From: Symbiodinium natans
Lineage: Eukaryota; Sar; Dinophyceae; Suessiales; Symbiodiniaceae
DNA: 64,000 nt
Reading direction: 5' to 3'
Assembly (NCBI GenBank): GCA_905221605.1
Contig: CAJNDS010000090.1
Coordinates: 62,001 to 126,000, forward strand
Both the position numbers and the translations under genes were made by a program. Below the pieces are notes generated by a model. That model was not told the DNA's origin and searched no databases. It saw nothing but the letters and a program-made list of their open reading frames with translations. Positions 54,430 through 64,000 of the stretch are shown piece after piece (position 1 is the stretch's first letter; every line of letters starts with the position of its first letter).

Positions 54430-57400
54430 CAAATTGCACTGCACGGTTTCTGACCAGCTATGCTAGGAGCTTGTCATGAAAGTCCGTTTGAGAGAAAGGA
54501 AGCACAACAAGATCCCCGGCCGGAAGTGCGCCGCGGATGCGCAAGTTTAAACAGTGATGGTGTCATCAGACGGTTTTTGTATACTAGACGGCTGTCGGTT
54601 TCAGTCTGAGGCTTCGATCGGCCTCCCCATCAGTATGATCATTATGATCACAAGGGGGGGGGGGGGGGGGCAAGCCTTCGCTTTTTCATGATGAGCCTGA
54701 AGGGCTTTTATGCAGCATCCTGGTATCAGCCGATCAACGACTGGCATTTGGGGGACGTGGTGACCAAAGCGAAGTTGATGAAACGCGAGGGGGGGGGGCG
54801 GGGGGTCCTCCGCCATCTTCTTGGCAAAAGCGAAGATGCTGGCCAACACCTTGCAAGGAACATTTTCTAGAACCCTGCAGAACCCCCCCAAACGCTGCCA
54901 AAAATCGCACCCAAAACCCTAAAGTCGTGAAGCCCCAAGCGCTTGAGGGAGTTTTGCCTCGCATGGGGGAGAGGACCTCCGTCTGGTGCTAAAGGCGGCT
55001 TAAATTCGAGGCTTAGATTCGAGGATGCCGCTGGGGAGTGTTACGCCGCCTTCCAAAAGTCTCACGCTAGCCATACCCTAGGCGCCCTGAAAGTACCTAA
55101 ACCCCAAGAGAAGTTCAAGTTTCCAGGCGTGCTGTTCGGAGTCTCAGGGTTTCGGTTGAGGGCGCGTTGTAAAAGTCGAAGGAATTTGACAGACAGCCCA
55201 CAGGAAGCTCAAGGAGCAACTAAGTGCTTCAGATAAGCCATTCAGGATGCAAGAAAAACGAAGCCCTGAGTCCATGCTAAGGCTTGAGGGCTTAGGACTT
55301 GGGTATGTGGGGATCGGCACGCACATGTCTTTTGCTGGCCCTGTGGTTTGCAAGCGCAGCCCTGAGTCTCATGCAGCCGCTGAACACAACACTGGTGGAT
55401 TAATGCGAAGATGCGCGAAGCGTTTGCTGCTTGAGGTTGGCCGAGCAGGGATGCTGACGTCCGGTTTCATTGTCCTTCCTGCCTGGTTCTTAATTCACGA
55501 GCCTCAATGCCTGTGTCATGATTGGCAGAGACGGCACTCAGTAGCGGGGTTGACACAAAGGCTCAAGGCACTTTGCGACATGCTGCACAAGACTTGCAGG
55601 CACGGGCTTCCTGAAGCGTCCCGCACCAGCCTCCTCTCCCTCGGCTAGCACGTCCCCGAGCTTGAACGTCGGCACTCCGCGTTCGGCCTCAGGAAGCATT
55701 CAGGCATGATGCCAATGCTTTCTAATCTTTTATGGTTGGTCCTCGTGTGCCTCCCCAAAAACTCCAAATACCCGGCCCTCAAAATCCCGACCTGAAAGAG
55801 CTCCCTTCATCCCCAAACCCTTAAACAATAAACGAACATCCATGAACGGAAGCCAAGCAGAACTTTCAGGGTCAAAGGGGCCTCAAAGCCATTGGCAAAG
55901 TAGAGCCATTGGCAAAGTGTCTTTGCCCATCTTTGATGCGGCTGCCGCCGAACTACCCTGTAATGGTTCTGTGCGCCATCTGCTGGATCTGGCATATCGA
56001 AAATCTCTGCAGAAATGCAGACACGCCGAAGTTCCCATGCTAAATGGCACCCATGAACGCACGAATGCTCGTGCACTTCTGCGTTTCTTTCACGAATCTA
56101 GGGCTTTCAGGGGACCAAGACTTTGGCAATCCGTCTAGAAAATGCTGAGCCCTGAAAGACCGTCCATCCTGTTGAAGACACGCAGCCGCAACGCTAAACT
56201 TGCTAAACCTGGGGCGGCAGCATCGTAGCCGAGGTCGTACTTGTAGAAACGATCGCTGAGCCCGAACTCCTTCCTTGGGTCTGCAGTTACTTCTCAGTTG
56301 GGACTTCGAAACAGAAGGTTGAGGGCACTGCTGCCAACTCACCCAACGTCATTATAGCGGTATCCTACAAGCTGATTTGAGTCCCAAATGCGGTAACAGC
56401 TCAGGGTGTCAGTTCGTGTAGCAGAGTCTAAGACACCTGCCCGCAGCCAGGTCTTCAAGATGCTTGTCGGTCAGAGTTGCTTGGGGAGTTTAGGCTCATG
56501 CCGAGACGCCACCAAGCGCCGCCGGCCTGCACGTCGGCCTGCCCCCGCAGGGGGAGGTTGAAGGACTCTTTAGACGATACTTGAAGGGCTGCAGAATGTT
56601 GCAGAAAACATGCGAAACAAATTTGCAAATGTTGGAGGTAATCCTGGAGGAAAGTTTTCGAGAGTTAACTTGACCCTTTGTTGGCAGGATTTGCAGTTTG
56701 GAGTTCAGAGGTAGGGAAGCTTTGCAGCTTCTTGCCCACTTTTACTGTCCGAACGCCTGATAAAGAAACCACGTGGAGCCTTGAGACCCAAAACCTTGCA
56801 GTCGGAGCCATGAAGCCCTTGCCCTCATTGCCCTCTGCCCCAAAAGGGTTTGAAGGTTCACATTGCTAAACCACTGCCGATGCCTCGGAAGTGAAGTTCT
56901 GGCCCAGCGTGGAGTGAAAGAAAAGGGGCACTTTCGTCGGAGCCTGCGGTGCAGCACAGTTCGGATGGAAAGGCTCATTGCTTGATCTAAGATTTTGCAT
57001 CGCAGCTGTTGTCACGCTCGCGCCACATGAGCCCAGGACTCTAGATTCTCTAGATGGATCTTCCCAAGGGCTGCTGTTGATAGCCAGCTCGGAACACTCG
57101 GAATTCTCTCTGAAACCTTTTACAAAAACCTGACAGCAACCAGTTGAACATTGCAGTGGGTGGCTCTTCAGGCTGTACCCACTGTCAGTATGTTGAACAG
57201 AATTGTGTACTCTCTTGTGCTCTGCCTCAAGGACACTGAAGCGGCTAGCGGCCCCCTTCTCTCCTTCCCCTGCCGAAGCTCTGAACATCAGAACGCCGGG
57301 CTGTGACTCGGCCTTGCCGACATGTGCCAGGGCATCATCTCCAAAGACTCGGCTTGCCTGCGAAAGGTTGAGGGTTGAGGAGGTTGGTGTTTTCGTGTGT

Positions 57401-60400
57401 GAGAGCGCCGCGCACGTCGGGAATCTGGAGCTGGGGCGGGTAGGGGGAGGGGGTATAGTGTAGCGCTGACACGTGGCTTGGACTTCGGGAGATTTCATTG
57501 CAATGAGGGACCTAGGAGTCCTGTCGCAGTAAGTGTAACTAGCTTCACTGGAGGGCCTCCAAGAAGGACACGGCCGTGGACGTCTTTCGCTTGGAGTGGG
57601 AGTTCAGCACGATCTCCAGGGGGACCTGGGGTAGCCGATGAGAGCAACACCCGAGATCTTAAATGGCAAGCAACAAGCCCGAGAAACATTGTGGGCCTCA
57701 CGGAAGTTCATCGCTTTCGGGCTTTGGAGTTTCAGTCTCTGGCTCTCTTTTCAACATACTGTAACATGCTGGTGCCATCAGCACCTCCCCCCCCCCCGCA
57801 GAGTCTTCCAGCTGCGACATGTGTTTCCCCAATACATCCCAGAACCCCTGCATGCGACCCAGCTCCAGGATCCTGTGAAGATCCTGAGCCTGAGAAAACA
57901 TCCGGGAAGCTGCAGCCAGGCAGATGCTCCTAACTCCCTTCGCAGCTCTTGCGCTTCGAGTCCATACATGGCGTGCCTTCGTGCGCCAGAACATTAGCAT
58001 AAGGACAGTAGCTAAAGTAGCCTGAGGGCCAAGCGACTGATCCGAGCTTAGAAATCAAAAGGCTGTGGGGTTTGGTTGAATGTTTAAGGGTTGCAGCTAG
58101 AGTCTTAGAGATCTTCGAAACTGCAGTGTTCATTGAACCTGGGCCCATCTGAACCCCAAATGCAACAATGACTGGGCCCGGCACACCCTGACGCATCAGC
58201 GCTACCTCCACATGAAATTGTCAGCAACCGTTTATACGTGGGCCAGGCATCGGCACAAATAACCAGGTTCGAATTCGTTGCAGGGCCTAGGTTCAAGCAC
58301 CCCACCCCCGAAACTCTCAACCATAATCCCTTCCCCCCAATACTAAACCCCCGCCTAATTTGAAATATTTTTTTCCCGGACCCTGCCGGCACCCAGCCCA
58401 ATACTAAACCTGTTTGAGAATTAGGGGGGGAGGGGTTCAGGGCCTTCGCCCTTGAGTTAGGTTTCGGAATTCAGGTTTTAAGATTTGGACCCCCCTAATT
58501 TTAAATACTTTTCGGGCCCAGGCGAATTTCAGAATTAGGGGGGGGGGGGGGGGGGGGGGGGAGGGATTTAGTATTAGGGGGAAGGGATAGAAGCAGCTTC
58601 GCGGAAGCCATGGCCATCTCTCCAGCGGCTGCAAGCATTCGCCAGCTTAGTCGGCTAGGTGTGCCGGATACTGGGAAGCCAAGACCAAGATCCTTTGAAA
58701 GACAATCTTATCAGCTCAAACCTCCGCAGCACTTTCGATCGAGTTGAACCCACCCCCCGGATACGCGCCCTTTCTTGCTTCGAGCCCAAGGCCTTTTCAA
58801 TCCGAATAAGCCTAAGCCACTTAGGCGCATTGAGCCCCGAGCCCAGGTTCGGGTCTAGGGTCGAACCAGCTCCCTGACACCTCCGCACTCCTCAACACAA
58901 CTTCGACTAACCTCAATTTAATCCCCGTCCGCCTTAAAGAACTCATGGCCAAGGTCAACGCTCATGATCTGGGCCTGTGGACAGCTTGGCATAGGGACGG
59001 AGGCATCTGGGACACGCCACATCAGAGCTCTCGCGAGCTGGGATGCCTAAACCAAAAGACAAGTCCCAAGTAAGGGCGCTTTTGCGCAGGCACTTCGGGA
59101 TATTCTGACCCTGTGGGGGTGCTTGGGCACTAATAGACTGAAGTCGGTCCTTTTGCAGGCCTACGGCTAACACGTGCCGCTTACGGCGCCCACGCACGAC
59201 TCGCATTCCGACTAAGTCTTTCGATTGTAGCGCGCAACCCTCCTGTGAGAGCAATCCCATCCGATGACGCCCGCAGCCCGCGATCCCGCGATCCCGCGAT
59301 CGCACGATCCCGCGATCCCACGATCCCGCGATCCCTGGAAGCGCTTTTTCCGGCCCGTGCTGCGCTCTCGCTGCGGTCTCGCTGCGCTGCTCAGCGCCTG
59401 GGGCCTGCCATCCGCCTCCAACGACAGGGAGCTGTGCGTCAGCAAACCCTTACGTTTCTGATGACTTGGTTGTCGATCTGGGAGGGCAGGGATACCCAGC
59501 GGTAAGCTCTGCGGGATTCTCTGTAGGAGACCCAGACCAGAGACGCGAGCAAGGAGACTTGCTGAGATCCTCGCCACCCTTGGTTTGGGCAAAGAAAGTA
59601 TCTGACGGAAAGACGAAAACTGCTGCAGTTCAACCTGTGGAGCTCAAGGCTTCTCAAAGCCCAGCAAAGGGGATTCGGCCAAACTTGAATAATTCTCAAA
59701 GTAAGAAGTAAGGAGGTTCCTCGGGATGTCAAGTTTAGGCTGAGGGAACATTGGCTGGCGTTGCTTTTTTTTCTCTGCGAGTCAGAGCATGCAGTCGTGG
59801 AGTGAAAGCTGAGCGAGGCTCAAAGTTTAAGCTCTAGCCTCTTTCTTGCAAGTCCTGAACAAGCATTGGAGAAAAAAACTTCCTCACCCGTTGTCAGGAA
59901 ATGGCCCGCCTGCCAAGGCTCAGGTCAGGAACGCTTCAACTGGATCCCCGAATCTCACTCTGAAAGCCTAATCACCTAACCCTATCCAAGAGCCCCCCAA
60001 CCTTCACCAACCCTTCAACCCAAACCTGGATCGAAAAGTGAGCTGTTCAGAACCTTGTAGGGAAACTGGTAAGGCTTGAGTCTTAGGGTTCTATGGTTTG
60101 AGTGCTGGTGCTTCTGAAGGGTCTGGAAGATCACGGCTTCGGCTGTTGTTTGGCAAACCCAATGGTAACACAGTTAACAAAGTCACCGTCACACCCTGAG
60201 ATGAGGCATGATGGGGCTGTATAAGACCTCATTACCAATCGCTTGTCCCTGAACATGCCATCCCTGATCGTTTTACACAGTGTTTGGCAGGAGAAAAAAA
60301 GCTTAAAATAGAGTAAAATGCATAAGGGGGCAAGCGCTGGCCATTCTCGTGGACTGAGGGTTTGCACGTTTGGGCTCGAGCAAACTGAAGGGATGCACCT

Positions 60401-61370
60401 CTTCGCGAACCAAAAACTATCGCTATGGCTTCTTGTCGTTCGGAGGCCCTGGCCAAGCGACCGAATCTCAGCACACACGACCAACCACCCTGCAAAAACC
60501 TTATCGTTGTTGGTTACCCCTTATCGTTCTACACGCCAAACCACTCTAACGGTCACCGCTAAGTAAGCTGCAATATACGCTGTTTGTATATACAACCTCG
60601 GACGAGCTCTGGTGCTTGCGGCAACTTTGCAAGAACAGCTAGATTTCTTAGGCTTGGAAACAAGACTTCGAAAATAGCCTGCCTGTGTGTAGTGGACTTC
60701 TCTTGTTGATTGGTGGTCTTGTAGTGTCAAAAAAGAGTCCGGACTAAACAGGAATGCTTTCTTTCATCTTGAATCCAGGGCAAAGGATAATGGAACTGCA
60801 TTAGAACATACCAAGGCCCGAAAGTGTTTGCCAGTGGAAGCGCACTCAACAACCAGTCGCAGCATAAATTTCATGTTCTCTCCTTAACATCTGCTACTCG
60901 TTGACCACTAAACCATTTTATGAGAAGTCAGTCCACGTAATGTTCTGATTTGTACTTGCCGGCCGACATAGTACTCTTGCCTATTTCTTTGCATGAAAAA
61001 TAAACACGGAGACACGAAGCGAGACCTTTCGAACAGAAGACCGTTAAAATCAACGAAAGCTAGGCGGTTCCATCCTGAGGCCGCGCTACCACAACGCAAA
61101 GTGGCAAAGCTGCAGGAGTTCGTTGTTGCAAGCGCTGGAAGCCCAGTAAAGGCCCTTGCACCCCACACACGCACAACATCAAGTTCACAGAACGTCTGAC
61201 CTAAAGCCTCAGCATCCCAAACATCCCAACTCATCCCAAAAACCACAGCTCAATCCGCAACAAAAGCAACCACAAGCCTTGAGCCAAAAGCGCGCAAGGT
61301 TCTCTCTGAACATACAGACCCTTAGATCACAGATTCTGGCCTTACGTACAGCACTCTAGAGTTGCTTTCA
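54430..61370. other. Unassigned sequence
   Basis: Contains long G-runs (54653-54670, 58538-58561). The longest ORF is a minus-strand frame of 210 codons (56866-57498) with no recognisable motif, repeated structure or hydrophobic segment, so it may be chance. No other feature can be supported apart from the CGATCCCGCG repeat listed separately. Confidence 0.5.
59278..59336. repeat. 10-bp minisatellite CGATCCCGCG
   Basis: Six units of GATCCCGCGATC-type sequence, each holding overlapping GATC and CGCG palindromes. Confidence 0.85.
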
Positions 61371-61372
61371 GT

Positions 61373-61483
61373 CTATGGCCTCACTCCATCCGCATCCATC
61401 CGGTGTCGTAGCGCCACGAATGCGATGATTGCGGTGCCCAAGCCGAGGATGGACGCGGCCAGCACCGGCCACGGGCTCGGCAT
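61373..61483 (-). CDS. Small ORF, 36 codons, one membrane segment
   Basis: From ATG (61483) to TAG (61373-61375) the ORF encodes a short protein with one hydrophobic helix (ASILGLGTAIIAFVAL) followed by RHRMDADG. The length and layout resemble tiny membrane subunits of photosynthetic or secretory complexes, but no family match is evident. It could equally be a first exon carrying a signal sequence. Confidence 0.3.
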   Translation of the reverse strand: MPSPWPVLAASILGLGTAIIAFVALRHRMDADGVRP

Positions 61484-61489
61484 GTCTTT

Positions 61490-64000
61490 TCCTCGGAGTC
61501 TTAGTGATTAGGTGAAGGGCGCAGGCTTGGGATACGGGATGCCAGGCACAACACATCCAAAGCCATGCAAAGCCCTCATACCACCCTGTAACGCCGCGGG
61601 CTTAATGAAAAAATGCCGTTCATTTCTTTGGGGGGAAGGTGTGAATGTTCACAGGGTACACTGGGAGCCCCCGAAATCCTATAGTCCAACAATTGCGATG
61701 CAAGCGTCGGCCAATCTCGCCGACAAGCACACCCAAAGGTCGCCTGTCAGCGCATCGGCTTCGGGTTTCGGGATTCGGGGGGTTTCGGGATTCGGGGCCG
61801 CAGTACCCTACACAAACGTGGCTATCTCTTGATTCCAGCTTTTAAGGCCCATAGTACTGGCAGCTCATTCACCAGTGTCTAAACTCATGCGGCTAGTTCC
61901 CAACAGAAGTTTGAAAACATGAACCTGAAACCTGACACCCCTAACGACACCAAAAGCCTTGCAGCGACAACTCCCTACACTTTCAAACCCCGGAAACTCT
62001 TCGAACCAAAAGTCAAGGATCGCAAACCACCATCCCACAAACGTCATTGACAAACCGCCATGCAAGAACCTGGAAGGTACAGTACCATGCCTGGTCGCTT
62101 TCGGAACCCTTGCAAGCCCTTACGAAGGCCTCTCGAATCCTATGACTTGTAACACCTTCATCACCCTAGCAGCCCGCGACCAATGCCGCAGACTACGAAT
62201 CCAAACTCGAATATCCCGCGCAGCGCTCCGAAGACTAGCGCTTGTCCGACTTGCCCCATCTGTTCCCACCTCGAGTCACGCTGCCTTTGCGCTGTGAGGT
62301 CCTGCAAATCCTTCGCCGAGCTCAAGGTCTGCCTCTCAGCTGAGGATTCGAAGGTCTGAGGTTTAGGGCAGCGGAAAGAAATCCTGGAAAAAGCCCGGCC
62401 AATCCCTATCTGCTTCTAGGTACTCGCTCGGAACTCTAGCCATTTGTATTTGCGTTGAAATGGTGAATTTGTGCGGTTTCAGAGCTTGGGATCTACAGTC
62501 AGGAGGAGGTGCATCTAGAAGCGTAGAAAAGCCACAGAGCACCCTGATTCAACTAAGGCCTGCGCCCGCACCCCTGAAATTTTAACACGCGCCAATCAAC
62601 CGTAGTATGGAGGTTGATGTTTGTGTTTTTTTTCTTCCGGTTCAAGGCTAAAGCTTCGGCCCTTCTTGGGGCCCCCTTACTTTGAGAGGTTGGAAACTTG
62701 GGGCTTGGTTTAGTTGTAGAGCTTGAGGAAGAGTATTAGTTTAGAGGGTAGTTTTTGGTATTTAGGGTTTAGGGTTTTGCTGTTCTGGGGTCCGGGTCCC
62801 CGAAATTATCACATGAGGTCAAGGCGCACGAAGTTGAGGAATCGCGAGGCATACCTGGGCTCAGGATGCTTTCTATCACACAGTTCTTGGCCTAAGCTGG
62901 ACGTGGACTAAATATGCGCCGCAAGTTATGTTGCAGTGCAGTTGAGGCGTGGTGCTCCCTGTGCCTACAGTGGCAGCCGGCCTTTACAATGACACATGCT
63001 CCTCACCCTAAACTGGGACACGTAGCACACACACACGCAGATCCTATCCAATCTACAAGGGCTTGTTTGCTCCGTCGCCGACTGAGCGAACGGGTGATGT
63101 TTCGAGCAGAAGCCCGCCGTCAGAAATCGCATCGTCCACCTGTTTGATCCTGACGCCAAATCCTTCAACCCCGAAAGCTCAACTCTGAACCCGGAGTCAG
63201 ACAAGTCATCCAAAACGCGCACTCTGTTACTTCAGTCCAAACCCTTGGGAAGGCAGGTGATCGCGCACGCAAGCCACAGAGCGATTTTCGCCTGCGGTGC
63301 ATTGAAATCAAGATGCACCCTTACTGAAAATGTTGGTTTCCAGACGATGTTGGCTTTCCAGAATGCACGAGACGCTGCAAACCCCATGATTTTCGCATCT
63401 CACTCAACGAACCATGGTAAACGGCCCGGGCACTTCTTGGGAGGTTGGCAGGAGATATCGGCCGACAGCACCGCATCCAATAGCAGGTTCTCCTCGCTAA
63501 CTTGGGTAGCTTCTGGAACTTAGGGGCACGGGGCTTCTGCATGTCTTTGCACGTTTACCTTTTTCGGGACCTCCTGGTGGGGCAGTTGGGAAAACGTGGG
63601 CCTGGGCAAGAGATTTTGGGCTCTGCGGATCCTAGACCTTCTCGATACTGATTCGGTTCGCACTTTGGGTTGAAAAGTCTAGTGCCTCTAGGGTTTGGGT
63701 TGGAAAGTCTCCAGCCGCTTGAACCAGTTGTAGGGCATGAGACAGTCGATGATCCCAGCATACATCAGCAGGCACCTGCAACACACGGACTGCAAGAGCC
63801 AAAACGCCAAGAAAGACTCCCGCAGTTTAGTGGGAGTAAGGCATAGGTTGAAACCGAGATTCTGCGACAAGGGCCACGGCCCACTTGGAGGCTTCTGACC
63901 ACCGCAAAGCCGGTTTGTCTATTTTTATGGCCCGACCCTCCCACCCTCCGTTCAAGCCTACAGAACGCACACACGTTTTGTGAGAGGGACCGGGAGCGAG
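61490..64000. other. Unassigned sequence to the right edge
   Basis: No gene or repeat family could be supported. One TTTAGGG pair at 62762-62775 is the only telomere-like motif of note in this stretch. Confidence 0.5.

Noticed and set aside
56866-57498. Minus-strand ORF of 210 codons
   Set aside because: No recognisable domain, no hydrophobic pattern and no repeated structure; could be chance in GC-balanced DNA, so not called as a gene.

Overview
The window looks like nuclear DNA of a photosynthetic dinoflagellate, probably of the Symbiodiniaceae/Suessiales type. The evidence is: exons of a chlorophyll a/c light-harvesting (LHC) polyprotein; introns with GT, GC and apparently GA donors; a Ty1/copia element of the kind known from dinoflagellates; many interstitial TTTAGGG arrays; and every recognisable host gene on the same (minus) strand. 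I found no rRNA, tRNA, CRISPR or bacterial signals. Most long ORFs that a six-frame scan gives here are chance or repeat ORFs. The real host genes are split into exons of about 27-84 nt, found by reading the minus strand for protein motifs and checking splice phase by hand.

Layout. (1) 19.8 kb down to the left edge: an LHC polyprotein gene on the minus strand. Presumed targeting exons (19.8-18.5 kb) are followed by a complete three-helix unit A (18.03-2.89 kb) and a second unit B (2.38 kb to the edge, where it is cut). Most introns hold telomere-like repeats. (2) 4199-13987: a young, plus-strand, 9.8-kb copia retrotransposon inserted in a TTTAGGG array inside one LHC intron. Its near-identical LTRs flank Gag, two tandem retropepsin-like domains, a cytosine-C5-methyltransferase-like domain, a D,D-35-E integrase, a TET/JBP-like 2OG-Fe(II) dioxygenase-like domain, RT, RNase H and a membrane/Cys-His tail, with two one-base frame breaks. 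(3) 21.8-28.8 kb: exons of unidentified minus-strand genes between repeat islands. (4) 29186-29902: a single-exon sulfotransferase-like gene. (5) 31.4-41.1 kb: a TPR plus coiled-coil gene of at least 15 short exons whose frame holds across the 13 junctions between 37.7 and 31.4 kb. (6) 44.1-44.3 kb: the 3' end of another minus-strand gene. (7) 44.53-47.27 kb: a G/C-rich tandem satellite bounded by inverted repeats, resembling a foldback element. (8) 47.3-64 kb: sequence almost without TTTAGGG arrays, holding an ankyrin-repeat relic, microsatellites and a 36-codon membrane ORF.

How the parts relate. Two families of about 100-bp palindromic elements, and the TTTAGGG arrays themselves, recur inside the introns I could prove by phase. 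Several exon ends abut a telomere repeat directly, so the first intron bases are GTTTAGGG. This suggests that introner-like elements and telomere-type repeats built the introns, and that the copia element then used one such array as landing site. The retroelement's two DNA-modification-type domains are the most striking content, given that dinoflagellate DNA is rich in modified bases.
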